Assembly (NCBI GenBank): GCA_033675265.1
Contig: JAUJYZ010000132.1
Span: forward strand, 1,271,651 to 1,335,650
Direction of reading: 5' to 3'
From: Actinostola sp. cb2023
Lineage: Eukaryota > Cnidaria > Anthozoa > Actiniaria > Actinostolidae
Length of the DNA: 64,000 nucleotides
Part shown: in pieces, positions 10,675 to 64,000 of the stretch
Layout of the letters: each line of letters opens with the position of its first letter
Numbering within the stretch: position 1 is the stretch's first letter
Translations under genes and position numbers: made by a program
Notes under the pieces: model-generated
The model's database searches: none
What the model saw: only the letters and a program-made list of their open reading frames with translations
What the model was told of the DNA's origin: nothing

Positions 10675-12285
10675 ATGCCGATAACCAAATTCCAATTGCT
10701 TCTGGTCTGTGCTATTCTGTGTAACTGTGCCGTGTTGTTTTATATCTCGCATGTTCAATCTACCGTTGAAGACCCTAATGGGCACACGCAGTTACAACAC
10801 CATAAAGTAGCCATAACTCAGGATGAAACCATTGCGAGGGACTCGAGCTATTTCCACAATGTCAGAACGTTCGAGTCCGAGGTTACAGTTGTCATCATGG
10901 AGTTCGAAGACTTTGAGAATGATATACCAAGAAGCATCCAGTCAATCGTAGACGTCTTTCCTAAGATTTCTATTGTTCTTTTATCAACTCATCGACCGTA
11001 CCCGCCATTAGATTTACCTAATGAGAATGTACAGCTTGTCATACAGCAAGTCCCTCCCGATCAGAAGCAATCTACTGGAAGACCTGAAAACTACATTACA
11101 ACGCCCTACGTGCTCGTGATGCCAGATGGAGGTCGATTTGATTCAGCAAAACTACCCCTGTTAATGCTAGAGACGTTAAAAATGTCATCATTTAGCAATA
11201 ATAAGATAGTTGCTGTTCCAGTAGAGAGTAGAAGGTCTTTAGAATGTCATCATTTGAAAGTTGATTTGAAAAGATGGACCCTGCAGTATTCTGTGTCTAG
11301 AAATTCATCTGGCAAGGTTATGACATGTCATTCTGTTTCTCCAAGTCCAGTTGTGATTCTAAAGTCAGCATTTCTTCACAGCCTTAGTGTGCCGTATATG
11401 AGACCATTTCCAGACAGCCTTTTTATTCAAGCATCCATTCATTACATTCACACCAAACTTTTGTACAAATCTTCATTCTCTCGCGGCTCAGAACTGTTTA
11501 CAAACCCACACAATCAATGGAAACATGAGCAGGAATCCAAAAAACGACTGCGTTACATGTATAAGAGATTCGGGATAAAAAAAGTAGAATTATCTTCAGG
11601 TCAAGATGAATGGCATGGTTGTAATAAAAATACCAAGCGTTGCTTTGGTACCATCGTGGATGATATGCCAGAGTTTCTATATGAAAACCGTTGGACGCCG
11701 CCATGTTGCTTAAAGAACTTAAAGGATACTACAAGATATGTGTTTAAGATTTTAGAAAAGTCTAAAGTTAGTTATTGGCTAGAAGGTGGATCTCTTCTTG
11801 GTGCCGTGAGATATGGGGATGTTATTCCCTGGGATTATGATGTTGACATTGGTATATATCGGCATGAAATCAAAAAGTGTGAGTTTCTTGCTAAGGCTGA
11901 AGAAATGGGTCGAAGTGGGTCAAAGTTTGTTGATGACCGTGGATTTGTCTGGGAAAAGTCACACGAGGGAGAGTTTTATCGAGTTCAATTCAGTCAGTTC
12001 AACCATATGCATGTTGACATCTTTCCTTTTTATGAAAGAAATGGAGTCATGACCAAAAATACTTGGTTTAAGATGCACAGACAGGACACTGAATTTCCAG
12101 CCAGATATTTAAAACCTTTGACAAAAATTGAATTTCTTGGAGTACAGGCCTCTGCACCCAATCATGTGAGAGAGTTTTTAGAGTATAAATTTGGAAAAGG
12201 AGTTATTGAAAATCCACAATATCCTGATCCTTCAAAGATAAAACGGAAACCAATTGAAAAACAAGAGAAGAGGAATGCATTATGA
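10675..12285 (+). CDS. FKRP: Fukutin-related protein (ribitol-5-phosphate transferase)
   Basis: An intronless 536-residue type II Golgi enzyme. In vertebrates FKRP adds the second ribitol-5-phosphate from CDP-ribitol to the O-mannosyl glycan of alpha-dystroglycan, after fukutin. Residues about 7-26 are a single signal-anchor helix. A stem and glycosyltransferase-like domain (about 60-300) contains PYPPLDLP and PENYITTPYVLVMPDG. The zinc-binding loop cysteines are present as HGCNKNTKRCFG (C316, C323) and PPCC (C344, C345). The LicD-type catalytic domain follows with YWLEGGSLLGA and the acidic motif IPWDYDVDIG (D387, D389, D391), then FVWEK and HVDIFPFY. The C-terminal FGKGVIENPQYPDP is characteristic of FKRP. 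The protein is longer than human FKRP (495 residues) at both ends. A single coding exon is also the vertebrate arrangement. Confidence 0.97.
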   Translation: MPITKFQLLLVCAILCNCAVLFYISHVQSTVEDPNGHTQLQHHKVAITQDETIARDSSYFHNVRTFESEVTVVIMEFEDFENDIPRSIQSIVDVFPKISIVLLSTHRPYPPLDLPNENVQLVIQQVPPDQKQSTGRPENYITTPYVLVMPDGGRFDSAKLPLLMLETLKMSSFSNNKIVAVPVESRRSLECHHLKVDLKRWTLQYSVSRNSSGKVMTCHSVSPSPVVILKSAFLHSLSVPYMRPFPDSLFIQASIHYIHTKLLYKSSFSRGSELFTNPHNQWKHEQESKKRLRYMYKRFGIKKVELSSGQDEWHGCNKNTKRCFGTIVDDMPEFLYENRWTPPCCLKNLKDTTRYVFKILEKSKVSYWLEGGSLLGAVRYGDVIPWDYDVDIGIYRHEIKKCEFLAKAEEMGRSGSKFVDDRGFVWEKSHEGEFYRVQFSQFNHMHVDIFPFYERNGVMTKNTWFKMHRQDTEFPARYLKPLTKIEFLGVQASAPNHVREFLEYKFGKGVIENPQYPDPSKIKRKPIEKQEKRNAL

Positions 12286-14014
12286 ATACTTAAATAAAAT
12301 ACCAAAATAACCTTGTCAAATTATGGGTGCTAATTATAGCACATGTATCCCTTATAATCGTATTTTTGTCTATTTATTATATTAACTGTCTTACCTTACT
12401 ATTACTGGTACTATATTTGTAGTAGAAACATGATTATTTGAATTTGCCAGTTAATAATAATATACAAAATTCCCATGGATATACACAATGGTCATGACTA
12501 GAGTAGAACTACATGTATTATAGAGTAAAATTATATATAAAGAACATGGAATATTTTTAATATCAAAACGAGTAATTAAAATTTTGCCAGGTGTTTGAGG
12601 AGAGCATAAGTACTTATATTATTCTCTCTCTCTTGGTGTTTGCCAATTAATGCCATGTGTTGTGTATGTGACTACTAGACCAGACAATCAAGTCTGCATA
12701 TTTATCTACTTCAAATGAAGCGCTTCAAGAGTATCATAAATAAAGACAACTGTCAAAATTTCGTTGTTTGAATAAATATTCACCACCATTGACCCAAAAA
12801 AGGTAAAATCATCAGCATATATGTTGTTTAATATTCATAATTAGAAAAATATCCTAGTACTGCAAAACGTAAAATAACTTTAAAATATGTACCATTATTG
12901 TTTACAACCAAGTACCCATAAAATGACTAAATGGATCAACCCCCGTGGAGCTTTTGTCGACCAAAAAGAAATTAACTCGGCATGCAGATCACATCTTATA
13001 GTATCCAGCTGAGTAATTATTGTAACATGCTTTAAAATTGACTCGACAGATAAAGGCGCGTGGGTTCAACTACTTTGAACAAGGCTCTCCAAGGGGAGGG
13101 AGGGGGAGCGTACGGATATCCAGTTCGGATAATTTAAAAGTATTAGTAATACCGCATCGGCCAAACAAATTATTTCTGATAAACGCCCGGCACATCGTCG
13201 AATGAGTTGCTGCAAGTGCACTGACTCTAGATCTACAGGTGATATCAAGGTTTCTATTGGCCGCTGAGATCCTGTGTGTGGCCATCTGGCAAAGTGATCA
13301 GGATGATGTCACCAACGTTTTCACAACGCCCACTTGTTTTGTATTTGAAGATACGTTTTCACTAGTGAATATGCGTTAAAAAAAATATCTTTAGAGTGTC
13401 AGTTTTCATTGAAAACTAAATCGTCTAAACTAGATGCGGATAAAACGTGACATTTAGGATAATAGAAACGTGCATACGAATTCCATTACCACCCTGAAAT
13501 CATTACAGTAATGGAAAACAAAAGGTACAAACAGCTCTCGTATGAATTGACAACCATTGAGGGTCGGCATCATCATGGCCTCACTATCCAACTCTATCGG
13601 AATCGATGACAGAATTAGTTGACGTCACAGAGAGAACTTCTAATAGCTTTACCATTTACCTTTATTCATCGAGGGTAAATGTACGACATTTAACGTTCGT
13701 ACCCCCTTCATGCGCCCTCTATCCATTCCCTCCATCAATGCTCCGTTCCGGGGAGAAATACTAACAGTGCTCACGATAGAATAGGTTTTATATTCATCAC
13801 CCGGCTTTGGAATCAAATTAACAGACACAACTTACGCAAGGTGGTAATATATAAGGGTATCATATCTGTTCTGTTTGAATGAAACTAATACCATGTAAGC
13901 CATGCAGGACAAGGGAAACGACTGTGAGAGATTACAATTATTCCAGTTGACTATACAAGGAATGTCCACTAAATATAAGACAACATCAAAACCAATCCAC
14001 AAGGATTAATGTTG
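12286..14014. other. Intergenic region without recognised genes
   Basis: 1.7 kb between FKRP and the roadblock gene, presumably holding both 3' UTRs. An AATAAA lies 7 bases after the FKRP stop. A TGACGTCA palindrome (CRE-like) is at about 13619-13627. Small open frames at 13066-13285 show no family features. Confidence 0.6.
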
Positions 14015-14314
14015 TCATTGTGATATCTGATTGGCTTGTATGACCAGTAAAGTATACCCTTTATCAGGTGCAACCAGGACTTCGTGTTTATGTGTCCTGA
14101 CACGTAACACTTGTAGATCATTAAGTGGGTCCAAATCACGAACTACATGATAGGCAAACTGGGATAGATGACAGAACTCTTTCACGTATTGTAGCGTTGC
14201 TTGATGATCGATTGTTGAATGTATCACTTTTCCACGATCATCTACTACAATGACCCCTAGTACACTGGGGTTGGCCTCAATACGTTTTAACGTGTTTTCT
14301 ACCGCTGCTGCCAT
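14015..14314 (-). CDS. DYNLRB1: Dynein light chain roadblock type (DYNLRB), intronless
   Basis: A 99-residue roadblock/LC7 protein, the usual family size. Roadblock chains dimerise on the dynein intermediate chain in cytoplasmic and ciliary dyneins. Visible family features are the N-terminal ENTLKRI helix, LGVIVVDDRGKVIHST, RDLDPLNDLQVLRVRTHKHE and VAPDKGYTLLVIQ. The frame runs uninterrupted from ATG to stop, whereas animal DYNLRB genes are normally split by introns, and the central helix (FCHLSQFAYHVV) differs from vertebrate DYNLRB1. It may be a functional retrocopy or a diverged paralogue; assignment to DYNLRB1 rather than DYNLRB2 is not possible. Confidence 0.9.
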   Translation of the reverse strand: MAAAVENTLKRIEANPSVLGVIVVDDRGKVIHSTIDHQATLQYVKEFCHLSQFAYHVVRDLDPLNDLQVLRVRTHKHEVLVAPDKGYTLLVIQANQISQ

Positions 14315-15733
14315 GGTAACCGCTAGCGCGTGTAAAACAAATCTGTAGACACAGAGTCGAAATGTAAGTACGTGATGAAAATATTGAAAAGATCAGCTAT
14401 ATGAAGTCTGTAGGCTAGGCACGTCGACTAACTGAAGTTAATAGAAGTTAATAGAACTGAAGAACGTTGCATAATCACACGGAACTCAACATAAACTACT
14501 AAATATACCAACCTTTACAACACTGCCGCAAACTACTTCCAACCAAAAACACGATTCTTTTTTCTCTACTTTTCAGTTGAATGCGATGTTAAGTGTTTTT
14601 GTAAAGCTTGATAAGATAAGTGACGGTAATGGTTCGTTCGTTCAAAATGTCGGGTTTGTTTCTTTTCCTTAGACGGTCTTTGTTACCAAGACTGAACGCA
14701 GCCACGGAAACAAAAACCTGCGGCTGAGTTTAGTATCTGATAACAGAACAAAGCAGCCAATGGAGTAACTAATTGATGGAGTTTTACGCACCAATCTAGT
14801 GTAATTATACCGCTATGACAGGTGGTATTAGTGGGAGCTTTAGGTGATGGTTGATCACTCATTGCTGTGCCGATACTCCAGTCAAAGACACAGTTGGAAC
14901 ATTGATACGATTGAATTTGTTTGTTTTGTTATTCAGTCCAATTCTTTTCATTTGAGTATCTTCTATTCTTTCTTCGTTTCTTTCTTTCTCATTTCTTCCT
15001 TTCTTAAAATCCCCTTGATTTTTCCTTTCTTGAAGATTGTAATATCACACTCGGTTTAAGAGATTTCTTGCGTAGAATAAGATCGAGTGATAGTAATGAT
15101 AAATATTCTATCATATTCTCTCACAATCTCAGATCGCATCTAAAGCAGCATCAAAAGAAATATTCAACCGTCGAGATATCGTTAATATTTAATCATGCTT
15201 ATTCAGTGTATCAAGGTAATTACATAGCGTTTTATTCTCATTGATGGAACGATCGTAAACAATTACAGTGCATGCATATCGTAGTGAATGGTGCAAAAAT
15301 ATTCAGAAAAAATATTCAGAACGTCCAACCGCCAGCCTCAATCAAGGTCATTAAATAACGAAATGTAATGAATATTGAATGCCAATGTTATCTTGTCCAA
15401 GCTGCTTTGGAGTATGACGTCATTACTCATTACACTTCAGAGGAAATTTTAAATCCAAAATTTGATGCTAAGGATAGATAAGCTGAGTCTCTATTCCATC
15501 TAATTCACTCGTTGGCTACAATAGCTAGATTGCTTTAGAGATACCACTGCAGAATCTAATCAGTCGAACAGTTACTGAATGTTAATGTGAAGATTTTCTG
15601 AAAAGTGCTTGCCTTGTAATCATTGTTTTTATTACATAAAAAGTGGATCAACAGCCCGTTTGTGTTCTTTAAGCATTGTAACTGAATGATTTACGAATCG
15701 CAAAGGAATACGGGAAATTCCCGCCGGCTCCCG
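14315..15733. other. Intergenic region without recognised genes
   Basis: 1.4 kb between the divergent roadblock start and the stop codon of the receptor gene. It should contain the roadblock promoter and the receptor 3' UTR. It is T-rich around 14940-15040. No RNA gene or repeat stands out. Confidence 0.55.
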
Positions 15734-57685
<41,952 letters not shown>

Positions 57686-57796
57686 CTGAAAGTTCATTGT
57701 AATGGGTATTTGCCGATTTAGAAACAGAAACGCTGCATCCTAGGTAGAAATGGTAATTGGTACGACAGGTAACTGATGTGTGGTCCTGTATGTCAG

Positions 57797-58046
57797 TTAA
57801 TAGACACTACGTTGAACACCGTCCTGGATAAACCGTATGCCATTCTCATGTGACCATGTCCCATAGTAATACGAGACCAAATATGTCATGTTTATGGCAC
57901 GTACGTGTAACGTGTATTGCCAACGTGTGAAAAGCGATACTAAGTGACTGTGTATTGACCCTGGTTGTAGAAAAAATGCCATACCGCATGTAGTTTTCGA
58001 AATCAGATGAGAGTATGAAGCCTTGAGGACTGGGTACTGAAATACA
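57797..58046 (-). other. Possible further 5' exon, unresolved
   Basis: A TATTTCAG acceptor at about 58040 is followed by two overlapping frames of 60-80 codons (one with VPSPQGFILSSDFENYMRYG, one with RWQYTLHVRAINMT and SHENGIRFIQDG). Neither has a convincing donor or family match. It may be coding sequence broken by sequencing indels. Confidence 0.25.
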
Positions 58047-58069
58047 GGTAAAACAATAAGTAACGCACT

Positions 58070-61000
58070 ACCGACCATGCACCACCACCAGCGGCCACCA
58101 GCCCACACCACCACCACCACCACGCGCACCAGACCACCACCACCACCACCATCATTTACCATGCACCACCACCAGCCACCATGCACCACCGACCATACAC
58201 CACCACCTGCACCACACCCTGCACCACCACCACCACCCATACCCACCACCATGCACCACCACCACCACCTGACCACCATCACCAACCACCACCACCAACA
58301 CCCATGCAACCACCACCACCACCATGCCACCATGCACCACCACCATGCAGTGCACCACCCATGCCACCATGCACCACCACCATTCACCACCACCACCACC
58401 ATGCACCACCACCATGCCACTCACCACACCACCATGCACCACCACCATGGCACCACCACCACACACATGCACCACCACCATCACTCACCACCACCACCAT
58501 GCACCACCACCATCGCACCACCATCCCACCACCATGCACCACCACCATGCACCACCACACCACCCCCTTCACCACCACCATGCACCACCACCACCCACCC
58601 CACACCACCACCATGCACCACACCACCACCACCAGGCACTCCCGCACCACCACCACCCGCACCACCACCATGCACCGACCACCACCTAATGCACCACACC
58701 ACACCATTGTACCACCACCACAACACCACCCACCCGCACCACCCACACCCACACCATGCACCACACCACACTACCATGCAACCACCACCATGCACGCCCA
58801 CCACCACTCACCACCACCACCATGCACCACCACCATGCACCACCACCATGCACCACCACCACCACCAGCCACACCCTAATAGCACCACCACCAGCCACCC
58901 ACACCACCACCATGCACCAGCACCACCCACACCACCACCATGCACACCACCACGCACCACCACATGCACCACCACCACCACCATGCACCACCACCATGCA
59001 CCACCCACCACCACTCACACCACCACCGCATGCACCACCACCATGCACCACCACCATGCACCACCACCACGACCATGCACCACCACCATGCATACCACAC
59101 CACTCACCCACACCACCACCATGCACCACCACCACCACCCACACCACCACCATAAGCACCACCATCCACGCACCACCACCGATGCACCACCACCACCACC
59201 ATGCACACCACCACCATGCCACTCACCACCACCACCATGCACCACCACCATGCCCACCACCATGCACCACCACCACCAATGCACCACCACCACCACCCAC
59301 ACCACCACCATGCACCACCACCACCACCATGCACCACCACCACCATGCACCACACCACCACCATGCACCACCACCACCACCACCCACACCACACCACACC
59401 ACCACCCACACACCACCAACCCACACCAACCACCATGCTCACACCACCACCACCACCATGCACCACCACCACCATGCACCACCAACCTGCAAGCACCACC
59501 ACCACCCACCACACCACCACCACCCCACCACACACCACCACCATGCACCACACCATGCAACCACCCACCTACCCTGCACCATGGCACCACCACCACTCAT
59601 GGCAACCACCACCACCATGCACCACCACACCACCATGCACCCACACACCACCACCCAAGCACCACACACCATGCCCACCACCACCACCATGTATTGGCTG
59701 CACTCCACCACCACAGCATGCACACCACCACCATGCACCACCCACCACTCCACCACGCACCACACATCACCAACCACCCACTCCCCACCACCATGCAGCC
59801 ACCACCACCATGCACCACCCATGCACGCCACATTCAACACCATTGCACCACCACCACCAGAGCACCACCACCACCATGCACCCGCCGACCACCACCATGT
59901 CACCACCATGCCACACCCACCACCAGGCACCCCCACCATGCACCACCACCCGCACCACACCACCACCACCACCCCATGCAACCACCACCATGCACCACCA
60001 CCACCACCACCATGCACCACACCATGCACCACCACACCAACCACCATGCACCCAGCACCACCACCATGCACCACCACCACCATGCACCCCACCACCATGC
60101 ACCAACCACACCACCACCCTCACACACCATGCATGCCCACCACCACCCACGCCTCATCCATGCACCACACATGACCACCACCACCACCACCATGCACCAC
60201 CACCACCATGCACCACCACCACCATGCACCACACCACCACCACCACCACCACCACCACCATGCACCCACCACCCTCCACCACCACATGCACCACCCCACC
60301 ACCATGCACCACCACCACACCACCCACACCTACCATTCACCACCACCATCATGGCCACCACCACCACCACCATGCACCCACCACCAATGCAGCACCACCA
60401 CCACCGTCGCCACACCACCACCATGCACCACCACCACCACCCACCACCACTCCACCACCACCATGCACCAACCCACCACCCACACCACATGCACCACCAC
60501 ACCACACCACCACCATGCACCACCACCATGCACCAACCACCACCACCATGCACACCTCACCATGCACCACCACCATGCACCACCACAACCACCACCATGC
60601 ACCACGGCACCACCATGCACCACCACCATGGCACCACCACGACCCCATGTGCACACCACCACCACCACCACCACCACCCACCATGCACCACCACCACCAC
60701 AACCACCACCAACCACCACCCACCACCCATGCACACCACCACCATGCACCACCACCACCACCATGCACCACCACCATCCACCAGCACCGACCACCACCAC
60801 CCACACACCACCCCACACCTCCACCACCATGGTCACCACCACCATGCCCACCACCATGCACCACCACCGCCCACCCACCATGCACCACCACCACCACCAT
60901 GCACCACCACCATGCACCACCCCACACCCACCACCACCATGCACACACCACCACCATGCACCACCACCATGGCACCATACCACCACCACCGTGTGCCGAC

Positions 61001-62905
61001 CACCACACCACCCGCCATGCACCACCACCACCACCATTGCACCACCACAACCACACACGCCCACCACCACTTGCACCACCACCACCATGCACATTGCACC
61101 CCACCACCACCATAGCACCACAAACCACACCACCATTGCACCACCACCCACCACCACCCTTCACCACACACCAGCCACCCACACCCCCACCACCACATGT
61201 TCACCACCACCAACACACACCCATGCACACCTCACCACCACCATGCACCACCACCACCACCCACACCACACCATGCACCGCCACCACCACCCACACCACC
61301 ACCATGGCACCACCCACCACCCATGCACCACCCACAATGCACACCACCACCCATGCACCACCACCACCACCATCACCATGACCACCACCACCATGCACCC
61401 ACCCCCACCACCTGCCCCCACCATGCACTCACCGACCATTGCACCACCACATGCAACACCATGCACCACCACACCACCACCATGCACCCACACATGCACC
61501 CACCACCACACCACCCCCACCACCATGCAACCACTACCACCACACCACCACCCGCCACACCACCACCATTGCACACCACCACCATGCCCCACCACTCACC
61601 ACCACCACCATGCACCACCACCACCTACCACCCACCGCTACCACCACCACACCACTTGCACCACACCATTCACCACCATACCACCCACCCACCACACCAC
61701 CACACCACCCACACGCACCACCACCACAACCACCACCTCCATGCACCACCACCACCACCCATGCAGCCAGACCATCACACCACCACCCACCACCACCACT
61801 CACACCCCCACCATGCACCACCCCATCCACCACCATGCACCACCACCACCATTGCACAACCACCATGCTCAGCACCCACCACCACCCACCACCAGCACCA
61901 TTGCCCCCACCCCCACCACCACCCACACACCACCACCATGCATCCACCACCATTCACCACCACCATGCACCACTTCTTGTCACACCTCACCACATGCATG
62001 CCACCCACACTCACCACCATGCACACCACCACCCACCACCATGCACCACCACCATGCACCACCACCATGCTACCACCACTCGGCACCACCATGCACCCTA
62101 CCACCGCAACGCACCCGCTACTACCACTCACCACTCACTAACCACCAGTACCGAATGCCCACCACCACCACCACCATCACCACCCACCCTGCACACCACC
62201 CAACCACTGCACACCACCACTCACACCACCACCCACCACCATGACAACCACCTCACCACCTACCATGCACCACCACCACCATGCCATCCACCTCACCACC
62301 GACCATGCACCAAACCACCAACCACCACCCACACCACCACTCCCAACTCACCATCCTTCACGCACCACCGGATGCACCAACCACCAACACCCACACCAAC
62401 GACCATGCACCTACCACCCACCCACCCACTACCCGAATCCACACCCACACCACCACCGCCATGCCACGTACCATCCATGCACCACCCCCACACCACCACC
62501 ATGCTACCACCACCATGGCCCACCACCATGCACCACCCGGACCGCCACCACTCACCCACCCCACCATACCCCATGCCACCACCACCCACCATGCACCACC
62601 ACCACCCCATGGCCCACAACCATGGCACCAACACCCATGCACCCACCAACACCACCCACATCACCACACTATGCTCACCACCCCCACGCTACCCACACTC
62701 CACCACCGTGGCCCATAAGCACCACCACCTCAGCACCACCCACTCCACACCGACCACCATGTTCACCACCATTCCCAATCCGCACCACCACATGGCACCC
62801 ACCACCCCCACCAACCCACCCACACCACCCCCATTTGCACCACCACCTCCATGCACCACCACCCTACCACCCACACCACCACCATCACCATCGCACCCAG
62901 CTGTG
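58070..62905. repeat. About 4.8-kb CACCATGCACCAC-type low-complexity array
   Basis: Dense (cac)n and caccatgcaccaccac units with strong strand asymmetry: A and C on plus, G and T on minus. There is no fixed period; ATG-bearing units alternate with plain (cac)n. Because almost no stop codons are possible on either strand, frames of up to about 1,000 codons run through it on both strands. They encode only His/Pro/Thr or Val/Trp/Gly/Met runs. Confidence 0.95.
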
Positions 62906-64000
62906 ATCACCCCATCAACTACATTCACCAACCATTCAATCAACAGCAACAACGCAACAACAATAACAAACAGCACATCAACACTCCCCTACCACCAACA
63001 ACACACAACACACGACCACGAGCACCATCATCATCCACCACCAACACAAAACAACAACAACAAACATAGCAACATACACAAACAAACAATAATAACAACA
63101 ACAACAAGCAAACAACCTCAAGCACCATCATGCACCATGCACAACAACAGCAGCAAACAAACCACAACAAAGAACAACAACCAACATCACACAACAGCCA
63201 AACAAACAACACCATCAACAATTCAATAAAACCCAAAGCAACAAAACCACCACCATCACCACCACCCAATGCACAATAAAACAACATCAACACCTACACA
63301 CCATCCACCAGTCACAACCCTAATCACCAACCCGTGCATCACCGTACCATGCCACCACCCATCAACCACTACACCAACAACAACAACCACCACTCCACTC
63401 GCATCACGATTCACCACCATAAACCTAACACCATACAACAACAGTAACAACACCCACCAACAACCGCATCACCACTCATCAGCACCACAATACTCACACC
63501 AACTACCAACCCGCGTCACCACCATACAACATCATGCACCACCATCAACACCAACAAACAACAACAACACAAACCCACCAGCCACCACCATCAACATCAT
63601 GCACCACCGAGCACCATCAACAACAACAGTGTGTGTCACCACCAACACCCACCAACAAACAACAACAACACCACCACAACCCCCACCCGCATCACCACCA
63701 TCAACACCATGCACCACCATCAAACACCAACACACAGCAACACCACCAACACCCCACAACAGCAACAGCACCACACACACCCCCCACCCCCCGCATCTCC
63801 AACAATCAACACAATGCAACCACCATCAAACACCAACAACAAACAGCAACACCACCACAAACAACACAACAGCAACAACACCACCACCCTCATCACCACC
63901 GCTAACCACACGCATCACCAACCATCAGCCCAACACAACGCAACAACAACACCACAACCCGCGCAGCAATCACCACCAGTGCACACCACCACAACAACAC
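62906..64000. repeat. CAA/CAC/CAT low-complexity sequence
   Basis: Continues the low-complexity block to the window end with more (caa) and (cat) triplets, for example acaacaacaacaccacc. No gene is seen. Confidence 0.9.

Noticed and set aside
13066..13285. Two overlapping minus-strand frames of 60-71 codons
   Set aside because: No family motif, no splice context, in an otherwise empty intergenic stretch.
58077..61115. A 1012-codon open frame and many overlapping long frames on both strands
   Set aside because: They encode only His/Pro/Thr or Val/Trp/Gly/Met low-complexity runs in a stop-poor repeat. Frames are open on both strands and change at every indel; there is no domain or splice evidence.

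Overview
The window is nuclear DNA of an animal. The genes are intron-bearing with GT-AG junctions, and their products are metazoan: NUSAP1, FKRP, XRN2, a PP2D1-like pseudophosphatase, a dynein roadblock light chain, and a large modular receptor with SEA, LamG-like, discoidin and FN3 modules. A marine invertebrate such as a cnidarian fits the domain mix and the repeat content, but the sequence alone does not fix the phylum. Coding exons are a small part of the window; minisatellite arrays, microsatellites and small inverted-repeat transposons fill most of the rest.

Left part (1-14.3 kb). A 48-bp minisatellite (1-2575) lies in intron 2 of an XRN2-like gene, whose first two exons (3270-3344 and 2790-2917, minus strand) are visible. 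XRN2 is head-to-head with an intronless PP2D1-like PP2C pseudophosphatase (4024-5598, plus). A complete ten-exon NUSAP1 gene (6006-10191, minus) is head-to-head with an intronless FKRP gene (10675-12285, plus). An intronless DYNLRB-type roadblock gene follows (14015-14314, minus).

Centre and right (15.7-57.7 kb, minus strand). By matching splice sites and reading phase I can chain exons into one very large gene of about 2,430 codons. In protein order it encodes two discoidin/fucolectin-like stretches, a TLDc-like module, two short modules of unknown type, a LamG-like jellyroll, a SEA-like domain split over three exons, eleven FN3 domains, and an ionotropic-glutamate-receptor-type channel module (S1, TM1, pore, TM2, S2, TM3, C-tail). 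The pore carries a potassium-channel filter, TTVGYGDK. This is the most interesting object in the window. Four of its minisatellite arrays contain copies of its own splice junctions. Three exons near the 5' end need small frameshift corrections, which could be assembly errors.

One SEA-domain intron holds a tandem array of about 18 tRNA-Leu copies, nine with anticodon TAG and nine with AAG. Three different transposable elements have inserted into or beside individual copies.

The right end (52-64 kb) is dominated by error-prone-looking low-complexity DNA: CTGT/CTGA repeats, a 76-bp array with a pogo-like end, an AT-rich array of roughly 32 bp, and about 5 kb of CACCATGCACCAC-type repeat. The very long open frames there are artefacts of the repeats.
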